Shown one piece after another: positions 35,023 to 44,189 of a stretch of 64,000 nt of DNA. Position numbers and translations under genes: made by a program. The notes below the pieces were generated by a model. It did not search any database. It was not told the DNA's origin and was given only the letters and a program-made list of their open reading frames with translations. The stretch is from the NCBI RefSeq assembly GCF_024363255.1, contig NZ_AP026070.1, positions 2,418,001 to 2,482,000 of the forward strand, in the 5' to 3' direction. Position 1 is the first letter of the stretch. Every line of letters begins with the position of its first letter. This stretch comes from Shewanella sp. NFH-SH190041 (lineage in GTDB: Bacteria > Pseudomonadota > Gammaproteobacteria > Enterobacterales > Shewanellaceae).

Positions 35023-37074
35023 TTAGATTGAATACTTGATATTGAAAGACACATAATCCCGATCAGCCATCAGGTTTGTTGTCCCTACCCCACCAAAGAA
35101 TGCGTTATAAGAGATATCCAATCCCCAACGGCTTTGATAGTCAAAGTTCACCCCGGCGGCAACAGACTTACGCCCCTCAGTAAACAAGAACATAGGATCT
35201 GGCGTGATACCATCCACATCGTGGGAGAAAATCAACCGGGCTGACATATTGACCCCAGCGAATACATTGAAATAATCCGCTTTACCGACCAAACGATATC
35301 CCCAAGCAAAATCCGTTGGGAAAGGGTTAGTTTCTGGACCATTATGCAAAGCTTCAATAATACCCGGCATATCAGGGTTTCCACCTGAACGACCGGTACC
35401 TGGTCCATTTAGTCTTAACTCATCGTGGGATGGCATATCATGGATCCACACCGCCCCAAATTCAGCAAGAGCAGTAAGATTATCCGTGCCTAATGTCGGA
35501 CCAAACAGGTGAGTAAAGGTCATCTGCGCCTGAGTGGTATCACGCAGAATATAGCCCTGGGCATACTCTCCCGGACCAATTGGCTTCACAAAATCACCGT
35601 ACTGAGACAAGCCGTCAAGATCAGGACGCAACCCTGCATTGGCGAGCTGCTGAGGCATAGCTTCAAATAACAACTCAACATCATCAATCTGTAGTGGCTC
35701 ATCCTGACGATGGGCAATCTCACCGGCAAAAGAGGTATCACCTAACAGGGTATTAAAGCTAAAGCCATACAGCTTGATGTCTTCAGGATACACAATCTGT
35801 GCTTTAGAAAAGCTCCCCAGTTGCAGCATCACATCTCGGTCAATTTGACCCGCATGCTGGCCAATAACACCTAAATCTTTCAGTAAGGTTGTGGACGTAA
35901 AATCTGCTGTGGTACCGGATATTAATGGCCGGCGGCTATGATAATTAATGAAATACAGCCCAAATTCTGTTTCACCTAATTCCGGGGCGTAATACCCTAA
36001 CTTAATACCATACTGACCACCATCTTCCGGCTCCATTTCATCCTGAACCAAAGTCACCTTAGTCGGATAAGCCAATGCCAACTGCACGAGTGTTTCTGTC
36101 GGGATAGTTTGCCCTGACGCAATCATGGCACCCAAGCGGTTATATTCTGCGGTCAAAAAATCCAGATTAATGTCTGGGTTAGCGTTAAACCCTAACTGGG
36201 CATTTTGCTGATAACCACCAAAACCAGCAAAATCATTGGTGGCAAAGAAAGAACCTGGGGGTGGCACCCAAATCGGTTTCCAATCATATTGATAAAAGGC
36301 TTCCAGTGAGAGACTTTCGCTCACGCCCAAAGACGCCCACACCATACCCTGTGGCCTAAATGCCTCTTTCAACTCGGCTCCAGGGGCATTCAGGATATTC
36401 AGATCTACCGCATTAATCACACTGATACCATGGGGGATTAATGTGCTTTCCCCCCAAGAAATCACCTGATTACCCACACGAACCGACAGCGGGTTAGCAC
36501 CGTCATTAAAATCAAAATCAGCATATGCAAAAGCATCTAGCAAACGGATGTCTTTACAGATCACCTCAGATGAACGTTTATCCTCACAGGGATCAAACTC
36601 GCGTCCAGTTAAAGGATCACTGAATCCAAAATCACCTTTCACTTTTTTATTGTCGTAAAAATACATACCTCGCACGAAAATACCGTAATTTTCGTAGCTC
36701 AAAGAAAGCTCGTGCAGCCCCTTTATGATTTCTGAGGTGGTGTCACCCTGTGCATACAGCAGGTTACTGAGGTCATTATTGCTGGAATAGGAGCCCGGTT
36801 GGGCCCAAATTTCCTGCGGAGTATATTTGGTATTACCGAATGCTGAGTAGCCGCTCCAATCAAATCGAGGATGGTTAACTTTACCAATTAAATCCCAATC
36901 CCGGTCTTCAACTCGCCAGCTTGCGCCTGCAGTCCAGGTGGAATCAAAAGAACCATCAACATCTCCCCAATTGAATGAGAATGCGCTGGCATCCGGGATC
37001 ACTCCCATGCTGATTGCCGACGCCACCCCCAATGCGATCGCCGACTTGTTAAATCTACCTTTAACAATCTTCAT
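35023..37074 (-). CDS. DUF1302 family outer-membrane protein
   Basis: A 683-residue exported protein expected to form an outer-membrane beta-barrel. It has a signal peptide (hydrophobic SAIALGVASAISMGVIPDASA then FSFNWG) and DGSFDSTWTAGASWRVEDRDWDL-like strands. It also has VRVGNQVISWGESTLIPHGISVIN, a long central part rich in alternating strands, and a C-terminal FGGVGTTNLMADRDYVSFNIKYSI with the aromatic/hydrophobic ending typical of barrels. First gene of the four-gene operon, with GGAGAG before the ATG and a 16-nt palindrome 71 nt upstream. DUF1302 and DUF1329 genes are regularly paired in proteobacteria, often near lipid, sterol or alkane metabolism; no such enzyme gene is adjacent here. 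Confidence 0.9.
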   Translation of the reverse strand: MKIVKGRFNKSAIALGVASAISMGVIPDASAFSFNWGDVDGSFDSTWTAGASWRVEDRDWDLIGKVNHPRFDWSGYSAFGNTKYTPQEIWAQPGSYSSNNDLSNLLYAQGDTTSEIIKGLHELSLSYENYGIFVRGMYFYDNKKVKGDFGFSDPLTGREFDPCEDKRSSEVICKDIRLLDAFAYADFDFNDGANPLSVRVGNQVISWGESTLIPHGISVINAVDLNILNAPGAELKEAFRPQGMVWASLGVSESLSLEAFYQYDWKPIWVPPPGSFFATNDFAGFGGYQQNAQLGFNANPDINLDFLTAEYNRLGAMIASGQTIPTETLVQLALAYPTKVTLVQDEMEPEDGGQYGIKLGYYAPELGETEFGLYFINYHSRRPLISGTTADFTSTTLLKDLGVIGQHAGQIDRDVMLQLGSFSKAQIVYPEDIKLYGFSFNTLLGDTSFAGEIAHRQDEPLQIDDVELLFEAMPQQLANAGLRPDLDGLSQYGDFVKPIGPGEYAQGYILRDTTQAQMTFTHLFGPTLGTDNLTALAEFGAVWIHDMPSHDELRLNGPGTGRSGGNPDMPGIIEALHNGPETNPFPTDFAWGYRLVGKADYFNVFAGVNMSARLIFSHDVDGITPDPMFLFTEGRKSVAAGVNFDYQSRWGLDISYNAFFGGVGTTNLMADRDYVSFNIKYSI

Positions 37075-37145
37075 TTAGCTTCTCTCCATAACCTGCCAGG
37101 ATTCGTTGTTATAGGAATTTCAGCCAACATCTTGTTAGCTTGCAA

Positions 37146-37161
37146 GTAACACCATTGTTAC
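37146..37161. promoter_or_regulatory. Palindromic operator candidate before the DUF1302 operon
   Basis: GTAACACCATTGTTAC is a perfect 6-4-6 dyad, 71 nt upstream of the DUF1302 start codon, in a 316-nt AT-rich gap (37075-37390) that holds no gene. The size and symmetry fit a TetR- or GntR-type site, but no regulator gene is adjacent. Confidence 0.4.
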
Positions 37162-37390
37162 AGCAATTAGCATAACTGGGCAAGGCAGAAGTGCATAAAA
37201 TTTTTAGAAGAATTGGGCACTTACCCGGCATTGAAGTGAATATGCAGTCAGCTGTATTTGAATTTCAGCTCGGTAATAAGATATGCGCAGGATCACAGAA
37301 ACTATTATTGAATGAATATCAATAAGATAGTGAAATGTCTGTTACTGATACGGATTTAATCAATCGTTTGAAGTATTTACTCTAATTTGG

Positions 37391-37621
37391 TTAAGCATCC
37401 CCTGATTGACATTTATCCAGGGCAATAAATTCACCACTTGGTCCTAATGTGAGACAAAACCAGCCATGAAGCCCATGTACAGAGACAAATCGTCGGAAAT
37501 GTCGGCAATGTATCCATAATGTGCGTCCACAGGTATCTATAACCTCCAGACGGCTGACCTCACCACGATAATAGGGCAAGAATGCCCGATAGGAAAAATG
37601 AAGAGAAAATACATGTTGCAT
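37391..37621 (-). CDS. DUF2835 family protein
   Basis: A small 76-residue protein of unknown function, recognised by HVFSLHFSYRAFLPYYRGEV near the N-terminus, a central strand VSRLEVIDTCGRTLWIHCRHFRRFV and GLHGWFCLTLGPSGEFIAL near the C-terminus. The ATG at 37621 begins the conserved part and has GGGGG just upstream, so upstream in-frame starts that would cross the pepN terminator are rejected. Family members are about 70 residues, soluble and found mainly in marine gammaproteobacteria. It follows pepN but a terminator lies between them. Confidence 0.82.
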   Translation of the reverse strand: MQHVFSLHFSYRAFLPYYRGEVSRLEVIDTCGRTLWIHCRHFRRFVSVHGLHGWFCLTLGPSGEFIALDKCQSGDA

Positions 37622-37644
37622 TCTGCCCCCTGTTAATGGGCCAT

Positions 37645-37670
37645 AAAAAAGGCTTGGATAACCAAGCCTT
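37645..37670 (-). terminator. Rho-independent terminator of pepN
   Basis: Perfect 9-bp stem AAGGCTTGG/CCAAGCCTT with an ATAA loop; on the minus strand it continues into TTTTTT. It lies between pepN and the DUF2835 gene. Confidence 0.92.
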
Positions 37671-37697
37671 AATAAACACATTAGTCAGCAAATAAAA

Positions 37698-40259
37698 TTA
37701 TGCCAGTGCTTTTTCTACTTTTTCATAGAGATCACGGGCTAAATCAGGCATAGCTTGCAATTGAGCAAGACACGCTTTCATCTGTTGCTGACGAGTGGCA
37801 TCAAACTTACTAAATTGGATAAGCGGGATCATAATCCGTGCTGCTACCTGAGGGTTTACCTTGTTCAGCTCAATCAAGCAATCAGTTAAAAACTGATAAC
37901 CCTGACCGTCTTTACGGTGGAATTGTGCAGTATTTCCCGCAGCAAAACTACCAATTAAAGCGCGTACCCGGTTAGGATTTTGCATACTGAAAGCCCCATG
38001 GGTTCGCAATACTTTAATCTGATCAATGACCGAATCGCTGTTTTGCGTAGCTTGCAGCGTAAACCATTTATCCATCACCAGTGGCGTACCTTGCCACTGA
38101 GTCTCAAACTCAACCATCAAGGTATCACGACAGGGTAAATTAGCCTGATTAGCGGCAACTAAAGCCCCTAAAGCGTCTGTCATATTCTCAGCTTGAGCAA
38201 ACTGGTATTGCACTAAGGTTTCATGGGCTTCATTCACTTGGCAAAGCCAGTTCAATGCTGCATTTTTCAATGCTCTTGCCGCTGGCGTATCGACAAATCC
38301 CATCGCTCGATAGCTGGCTAATAGTTCATCTTCACACTGACTGGCCATCTCTTCGAGCACAAACTCCCGGGCAGCAAAGAGATGATCCAGTGCCACGGTA
38401 TCAGCCTGTTCAATCAAAGCTTGGGCAGATGGGATATTCAGTATTTCGGCCACCAAGGCAGGGTCCAGTTGACTATCTAATAATGCACCACGGAAAGCAT
38501 CCGTTACGCGAGGATCCAGCACCATACCCTCGCCTTGAGCCAATTTGGCGACATTATCCCAAATAGCCTGACTGACTAATGCCACTGAAGCTTCCCAGCG
38601 AGCAACGTCACTGGCAGCATAACGCATCAAATGCACTAGTTGATCCACAGTAAAGCGATATTTGAGCCGCACCGGTGCAGAGAAATTCTGCAGCAGTGAT
38701 GGCACCACTTGGCAATCAATATTATCGAACACAAAAGTTTGCTGTTTCTCTTTAACATCCAGCACCTTGGATAGTAAGGATTGCCCGTCAGCCCCCAGCA
38801 GTTCAATATCAAAAGGAATATGTAAGGGAGCTGCCTGCTCTCCGGCAACCGGATTTGTTTGACTGATCGTCAAACTATAACGGCGTAATTCAGCATCATA
38901 ATGATCGCTAACCGTAACCACCGGTGTACCGGCCTGCTCATACCAATGACGGAACTGAGTTAAATCAACGCCGGATGCATCTTGCATTGCAGAAACAAAG
39001 TCATCGCAGGTTACCGCCTGGCCATCATGACGCTCGAAGTAGAGTTTCATCCCCTGTTGAAACCCTGCTTCCCCCAGTAGCGTATGCATCATACGAATAA
39101 CTTCCGCGCCTTTGTTGTAAACAGTCACGGTATAAAAGTTATTCATTTCAATCACAGACTGAGGGCGAATAGGGTGAGCCATAGGGCCTGAATCTTCAGC
39201 AAACTGCTGGTTCTGGATCACTTTAATCGCATGGATACGATTAACAGCGCGAGATCCCATATCTGAACTGAACTCCTGATCCCTAAATACGGTTAACCCC
39301 TCTTTTAAGCTAAGTTGGAACCAATCCCGGCAGGTGACCCGATTACCGGTCCAGTTATGGAAATACTCATGACCAACAACGGACTCAATACCATGATAAT
39401 CATCATCAGTCGCACTGGCAGTATCAGCCAACACATACTTAGTATTGAAAATATTCAGGCCTTTGTTTTCCATCGCCCCCATATTGAAGAAGTCCACCGC
39501 GACCAACATATAAATATCTAGATCGTATTCCAGACCAAAACGGCGCTCATCCCAAGCCATCGCATTTTTCAAAGATGCCATAGCATGGCCGGCTTTAGAT
39601 AAATTGCCCTTATCCACAAACACTTGCAGCGTCACTTCCCGACCACTCATGGTCGTAAAACTATCCTGTAACAGGTCAAAGTCACCGGCAACTAGGGCAA
39701 ACAAATAGCTTGGCTTTGGAAATGGGTCTTCCCAACAAGCAAAATGACGACCATTATCCAACTTACCTGATGCAACCAGATTACCGTTACTGAGTAAAAA
39801 CGGCTGGCTGCTATCGGCCTCAATACGAACAGTATATCGGGCTAATACATCAGGCCGGTCAAGGAAATAGGTGATGCGACGGAACCCTTCGGCTTCACAC
39901 TGAGTACAATATGCCCCATCGGACATATACAGCCCTTCTAAGCTCGAATTGCCAGCTGGGTCCAGTAAAGTAACAATTTCTAAGGTAAAGATGTCAGCAT
40001 CAGTCGTTACTGTCAGGGCCTGTTCAGTCAGTTGATATTCAGCGTCGGTGCCATCAATTTTTACTGACTCCAACTGCATTGACTCACCGTCTAATACCAG
40101 AGATGCTTCCGCTGCCCCAAGGCGACGAACCTGACTGGTGGCGATCACTCGGGTTTGATGCGGGGCTAAATTCACATCCAGCGCAATCGTCTCAATAGTA
40201 AAATCCGGAGTACGGTAATCAGTAATATGTTTCGCTTGTGTTTGTGACATATCTGCCAT
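37698..40259 (-). CDS. pepN: Aminopeptidase N (M1 family)
   Basis: Cytoplasmic zinc aminopeptidase that removes N-terminal residues from peptides in late protein turnover. With the start at 40259 (AAAGAGGTC upstream) the protein has 853 residues. Its zinc motif HEYFHNWTG falls at H297, E298 and H301, the same numbers as in E. coli PepN, which supports the start. The substrate-amine motif GAMENKGLN and the tyrosine region TVTVYNKGAEVIRMM are present, followed by a long helical C-terminal domain. A frame extension of 49 codons upstream lacks homology. The gene ends with a strong terminator. Confidence 0.96.
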   Translation of the reverse strand: MADMSQTQAKHITDYRTPDFTIETIALDVNLAPHQTRVIATSQVRRLGAAEASLVLDGESMQLESVKIDGTDAEYQLTEQALTVTTDADIFTLEIVTLLDPAGNSSLEGLYMSDGAYCTQCEAEGFRRITYFLDRPDVLARYTVRIEADSSQPFLLSNGNLVASGKLDNGRHFACWEDPFPKPSYLFALVAGDFDLLQDSFTTMSGREVTLQVFVDKGNLSKAGHAMASLKNAMAWDERRFGLEYDLDIYMLVAVDFFNMGAMENKGLNIFNTKYVLADTASATDDDYHGIESVVGHEYFHNWTGNRVTCRDWFQLSLKEGLTVFRDQEFSSDMGSRAVNRIHAIKVIQNQQFAEDSGPMAHPIRPQSVIEMNNFYTVTVYNKGAEVIRMMHTLLGEAGFQQGMKLYFERHDGQAVTCDDFVSAMQDASGVDLTQFRHWYEQAGTPVVTVSDHYDAELRRYSLTISQTNPVAGEQAAPLHIPFDIELLGADGQSLLSKVLDVKEKQQTFVFDNIDCQVVPSLLQNFSAPVRLKYRFTVDQLVHLMRYAASDVARWEASVALVSQAIWDNVAKLAQGEGMVLDPRVTDAFRGALLDSQLDPALVAEILNIPSAQALIEQADTVALDHLFAAREFVLEEMASQCEDELLASYRAMGFVDTPAARALKNAALNWLCQVNEAHETLVQYQFAQAENMTDALGALVAANQANLPCRDTLMVEFETQWQGTPLVMDKWFTLQATQNSDSVIDQIKVLRTHGAFSMQNPNRVRALIGSFAAGNTAQFHRKDGQGYQFLTDCLIELNKVNPQVAARIMIPLIQFSKFDATRQQQMKACLAQLQAMPDLARDLYEKVEKALA

Positions 40260-40372
40260 GACCTCTTTTCGTCTCCCGCAAATGGCTAGGGTTCTCTCAA
40301 ACAGTGAAATCAACGTGCCTGAGTAACTGTTATTCCAACCGCCATCGTCAATGCAGGATTTGTTTACAAAAA

Positions 40373-40396
40373 ACGCGCTAATCAGCGCGTTTTTAT
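40373..40396. terminator. Rho-independent terminator between prc and pepN
   Basis: ACGCGCT and AGCGCGT form a perfect 7-bp stem with a 4-nt loop. It is flanked by A-runs on the left and T-runs on the right, so it can work in both directions; it serves prc on the minus strand. Confidence 0.85.
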
Positions 40397-40412
40397 TGTG
40401 AATCAAATTTTC

Positions 40413-42464
40413 TTACTTTGCCCTGTCGGCAACATGCTCAGCATCAACCATGTCCAGAGTAATCAAGGCTGTTTCATCCAAAAATGGATCTGGCAACTGA
40501 CCTTTATCATCTTTCAACTCATCCAAGCTCTTGATGGGTTTAAGCCCCTCGTCTTTACGGCGTGCATTGACCCGAGCCAGCGCTTTCTTATCTTCATCTT
40601 GCTGAGACTTCAAACGAGTGCTTTCCACCAAAGAAATCGACTTTTCATTGTGGTGTTTTTTAAACTCAGCAATATCTTCAAAGATATAAGCAAATTCAGG
40701 ATCTTTACTAATCCGCTGCTCATGCTTAGTCTCCAGCCCCGCAACAAGTGGCGGCGTAATTTCAGCAAGAGGAGCATATTGTGCACTAGGTACTTTATCC
40801 CAAGGCAGCGCATTATCCTCGTCAGCCTCGCCATACTCACCGGGGGTCAGCGCACTTGGCATTGGAATATCCGGCGTCACCCCTTTTAACTGGGTACTGC
40901 CACCATTGATACGATAAAACTTAGCAATCGTGTAAGTGACATTACCGATAGGCTTATCATACATATCATAGATACGACTCAAGCCTTTATGCTGCTGCAC
41001 CGTACCTTTGCCGAAAGTGGACTCACCGACAATCAGTGCTCGGCCATAATCCTGCAGTGCTGCGGCAAAAATTTCTGATGCAGAAGCACTATAACGATCC
41101 ACCAGCACCGTCAGTGGACCATCGTAAGCCACTTTACCGTCAGTATCTCGGTTTTGGGTAACACGACCATTGGCATCACGGATTTGCACCACAGGCCCCA
41201 TATCGATAAATAAACCTGTCATCAAAGTGGCTTCTGTTAATGCCCCACCACCATTGCCACGCAAATCGACAATAATCCCCTCGACATGGTCAGCTTTCAA
41301 TTTGGCGATTTCTTTTGCCACATCCTGAGATAGGTTAAGGTAGAACCCAGGAATTTGGATCACACCAACTTTACGGTGAGCATAAGGTCCCTGCTCCATC
41401 GTTAACACTTTTGATGTTGCAGCTCGGTCTTCCAACCGAACCTTGTCCCGCGTAATGGTGACTTCAAATGGCTTAGCATTAGAACCACTTTTATTCGGCA
41501 AGATCTGCAGCACAACCTTACTGCCTTTAGGCCCTTTAATCAGTTCGACGACATCTTCCAGACGCCAACCGATCACATCGACAATCTCTTTACCTTCTTG
41601 CCCGACACCCACAATTTTATCTTCTGGCGACAGCTTTTCACTCTTTGCCGCCGGGCCACCTGCGACCAATGATTTGATCACGGTATAATCGTCATCCATC
41701 TGCAAAACAGCGCCAATACCTTCCAGGCTAAGATTCATGTCCATCTGGAAACGTTCAGCATTACGTGGAGACAGGTAAGTCGTGTGAGGCTCAATACTAC
41801 GGGCAAAAGCATTCATGACCCCTTGAAAGACATCCTCACTGTTTGTCTGACTCAAACGCTTAATCGCATTGTTATAACGTTTTGAGAGGATCTTAACGAT
41901 CTCTGGCCAGCTTTTACCTGCCATTTTCAGATTCAGAGCATCATATTTCACCCGTTGGCGCCACAGCTCATTCAACTGAGCTTCATTTTTTGGCCAAGGG
42001 GCTTTTTCCCGGTCAAATTGATAGGCATCACCGGGCTTTTCAAAATTCATTGGTTTGTCATTATCAAGTAATGATAATGCATAGACAAAACGCTGATACC
42101 GGCGCTTTTGGGCCAAATCATACATCTTGTATGCCGGCTCTAAATCGCCGCTTTTCAGCATGTTATCGAATTGATCTTCGTAAGGCTTAAAACTGTCAAC
42201 GTCAGCTTGGGTCAACACATTGCGGCGATAATCAAGCTGTTGCAAATAGCGATCAAAGATATGCTCAGAAAAAGCGTTATCCAGATTAAATCTATGATAA
42301 TGAGAGCGGGTAAACAGACTGGTTACCCGCTTGCTAGCCACTTTATGTTGTGGCTCCTGATGCAATGAGGGTAACTCGTTGATTTGAATTTTCGGAGGGA
42401 CAGCCCACACCGAAAACCCGACAAACATTGTGGCAATCGACGCGGCAAAAGTCAGTTTTCGCAT
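40413..42464 (-). CDS. prc: Tail-specific periplasmic protease Prc
   Basis: Periplasmic Ser-Lys protease that degrades proteins with nonpolar C-termini and trims penicillin-binding protein 3 in E. coli. The 683-residue product has a signal peptide (MRKLTFAASIATMFVGFSVWA) and an N-terminal Prc domain. A PDZ domain lies around 230-310 (LSLEGIGAVLQMDDDYTVI and GPAAKSEKLSPEDKIVGVG). The S41 catalytic core follows, with S461 and K486 in YSASASEIFAAALQDYG and ESTFGKGTVQ and D472 at the same spacing as E. coli S430, D441 and K455. The C-terminal helical part is basic and acidic by turns. AAGGAG lies upstream of the ATG at 42464. proQ is 26 nt upstream, so they are cotranscribed as in E. coli. Confidence 0.96.
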   Translation of the reverse strand: MRKLTFAASIATMFVGFSVWAVPPKIQINELPSLHQEPQHKVASKRVTSLFTRSHYHRFNLDNAFSEHIFDRYLQQLDYRRNVLTQADVDSFKPYEDQFDNMLKSGDLEPAYKMYDLAQKRRYQRFVYALSLLDNDKPMNFEKPGDAYQFDREKAPWPKNEAQLNELWRQRVKYDALNLKMAGKSWPEIVKILSKRYNNAIKRLSQTNSEDVFQGVMNAFARSIEPHTTYLSPRNAERFQMDMNLSLEGIGAVLQMDDDYTVIKSLVAGGPAAKSEKLSPEDKIVGVGQEGKEIVDVIGWRLEDVVELIKGPKGSKVVLQILPNKSGSNAKPFEVTITRDKVRLEDRAATSKVLTMEQGPYAHRKVGVIQIPGFYLNLSQDVAKEIAKLKADHVEGIIVDLRGNGGGALTEATLMTGLFIDMGPVVQIRDANGRVTQNRDTDGKVAYDGPLTVLVDRYSASASEIFAAALQDYGRALIVGESTFGKGTVQQHKGLSRIYDMYDKPIGNVTYTIAKFYRINGGSTQLKGVTPDIPMPSALTPGEYGEADEDNALPWDKVPSAQYAPLAEITPPLVAGLETKHEQRISKDPEFAYIFEDIAEFKKHHNEKSISLVESTRLKSQQDEDKKALARVNARRKDEGLKPIKSLDELKDDKGQLPDPFLDETALITLDMVDAEHVADRAK

Positions 42465-42490
42465 CAACAAGTTACTCCTTCAGAGATGAA

Positions 42491-43132
42491 TTACACCAGA
42501 ATATGTTCGCAACGAACTTTTACAGACAAACCGCTGTCGAGCTGAACATGAACATCTTCTTTATTGATATCCAAAATAACGCCCTTCACTGGTGTCATCC
42601 CTAATTTTACGTTTACACGTTGATTAGGCTTAAGATTATCCAGCTGAGCAGGAACCAGATTTTCATCAATCTTAGGCTTTTTCGCTACTGGCTTTTCTTG
42701 ACGTTTTGGCTTAGCCGCACGAGGTTGCTTGTTGAACGCTTTCTTAGCAGCAGGCTTTTTGGCCGCTTGCTCTTTCTTAGCCTGTTCCATACGTTTAGCA
42801 CGAGCGCGTTCTTGGCTTTCTTTTAAGGTGTTTTGAGCATGCTCAATATGCTCAGCATCCAGTTCACCACATGGATTACCATCTAGGTCTACACGCTGTA
42901 CACCAGCTTTGATGCACTTCAGGTAGCGCCAGCTGCTGGTATAACGTCGTAACGCAACGCGCAGTTGGGTCTTACTGACTTTGGAATCATCAGCCAACCT
43001 TTCAGCCAAATCCTGAAACAATCCAATTTTTAAAGGCTTAGTTTCACCCTCGGCAACAAAGCACAAAGGAAATGTTTCATACAAATACGCCAAAATGGCG
43101 TTGGTGTCGGTCAACTTTTCTGTTGATTCCAT
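42491..43132 (-). CDS. proQ: RNA chaperone ProQ
   Basis: Global RNA-binding chaperone of the ProQ/FinO family. The FinO-like domain is at about 1-120 (AILAYLYETFPLCFVAEGETKPLKIG, LRVALRRYTSSWRYLKCI, RVDLDGNPCGELDAEHI). It is followed by a Lys/Ala-rich flexible linker (about 115-155) and a C-terminal Tudor-like domain (LKPNQRVNVKLGMTPVKGVIL, DVHVQLDSGLSVKVRCEHI). Length, 213 residues, is close to E. coli. The ATG at 43132 is chosen from several adjacent possible starts. It is upstream of prc, the same order as in E. coli. Confidence 0.95.
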   Translation of the reverse strand: MESTEKLTDTNAILAYLYETFPLCFVAEGETKPLKIGLFQDLAERLADDSKVSKTQLRVALRRYTSSWRYLKCIKAGVQRVDLDGNPCGELDAEHIEHAQNTLKESQERARAKRMEQAKKEQAAKKPAAKKAFNKQPRAAKPKRQEKPVAKKPKIDENLVPAQLDNLKPNQRVNVKLGMTPVKGVILDINKEDVHVQLDSGLSVKVRCEHILV

Positions 43133-43402
43133 CATTACTTCCACAGTTAACTATAGGGAACCGGCAATAGGGGCACAGCGCCAACGCTCAAAGCCGATCA
43201 GTAAATTTAGCCAAGTGACTTCACTTAACGCCAAAAATCATTTTGTTACGGCAATTAGCCGTAAACATAAACATACCCGATGCGCAGTCCAGATCCAACT
43301 GAAACCCCCGCTTGCCACAAAAACATCAAATCAGGTATGGCCGCTTATTATAAGCGTCACCACACCGAAAGCGACCATCAATTGCAGTCAAGCGGTTATT
43401 GT

Positions 43403-43867
43403 TTAAGCAAACAAGGTCTTTTCTAGGGTTTTTACCAGTAACTCTAACCCCTTCTGGTCAGATTCTGTAAAACGATTAAATTGAGGGCTGTCGATATCCA
43501 ATACCGCAATAACTTGGTTATTACGTCGCACTGGAATAACGATTTCAGCATTACTGGCACTGTCGCAGGCAATATGACCACTGAATTGATGCACATCATC
43601 AACTCTTAACGTCACGTTATCTTTAGCCGCGGTACCGCATACCCCGTGTCCAAGAGGAATACGACTACAAGCCACTTTACCTTGGAATGGGCCGAGCACC
43701 AATTGGGTCGCATTATCTTCACAAAGATAAAATCCCACCCAATTTAATTCAGGCAGAGCGTCATTGAGTAATGCCGAAAAATTTGCCATGGCCGCAATCA
43801 AATTACGCTCTCCACCTAATAGAGCTTCAACTTGACGCTGCAAAGTATCGTAGCAAACTTGAGACAT
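43403..43867 (-). CDS. msrC: Free methionine-(R)-sulfoxide reductase (GAF domain)
   Basis: A single GAF domain enzyme that reduces free methionine-R-sulfoxide. The three catalytic/structural cysteines of the family are visible: VACSRIPLG, HGVCGTAAKD and HIACDSASNAEIV, near residues 67, 77 and 101. The C-terminal VLDIDSPQFNRFTESDQKGLELLV is also typical. With the ATG at 43867 (GAGGGAAG upstream) the protein has 154 residues, matching YebR. It lies upstream of proQ, as in E. coli, but with 270 nt between them and no gene in that gap. Confidence 0.93.
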   Translation of the reverse strand: MSQVCYDTLQRQVEALLGGERNLIAAMANFSALLNDALPELNWVGFYLCEDNATQLVLGPFQGKVACSRIPLGHGVCGTAAKDNVTLRVDDVHQFSGHIACDSASNAEIVIPVRRNNQVIAVLDIDSPQFNRFTESDQKGLELLVKTLEKTLFA

Positions 43868-44045
43868 AATCACTTCCCTCTTCCTATTTAGGTTCTACTG
43901 ATTTTGTACTGTGACACTTCGTGCCGTTTAATTTAGTACAAGACCAAGCTTATCCGTTACAACGAAATAACCAAGTTCTTAACGCTAAGCACTTAACACT
44001 AAGAGCCTAACGCTAATATTTATACTAGGTGTATTCCACAACGCG

Positions 44046-44137
44046 TGACGACTTTTAGCCCCCTTTCGGGCAAGCAATTATAGTTGCATCTATGTGTTAT
44101 TGGCTTATTAGCCAGAGCAACGAAACGTCAGAGTCCC
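44046..44137 (+). mobile_element. Decayed, internally deleted relic of the MITE
   Basis: Parts of this stretch align by eye with the MITE in the orientation of copy 1. CTTTTAGCC is followed by a CGGGCA-containing stretch, then GTTATTGGCTTATTAGCCAG against GTTATCGGCTTATCAGGTAG in the intact copy. After a gap of about 60 nt comes GAAACGTCAGAGTCCC against GAAACGTCAACAGACCC. The left end is not recognisable. It lies in the gap between msrC and yebG, which contains no gene. Confidence 0.45.
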
Positions 44138-44189
44138 TTCCATATGCCAACAACCCAGAAACTATGACAAAAATCAGCAACCCCTAGTA

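Noticed and set aside
37622..37681. Upstream extension of the DUF2835 gene
   Set aside because: It would translate through the pepN terminator and lies outside the conserved domain.
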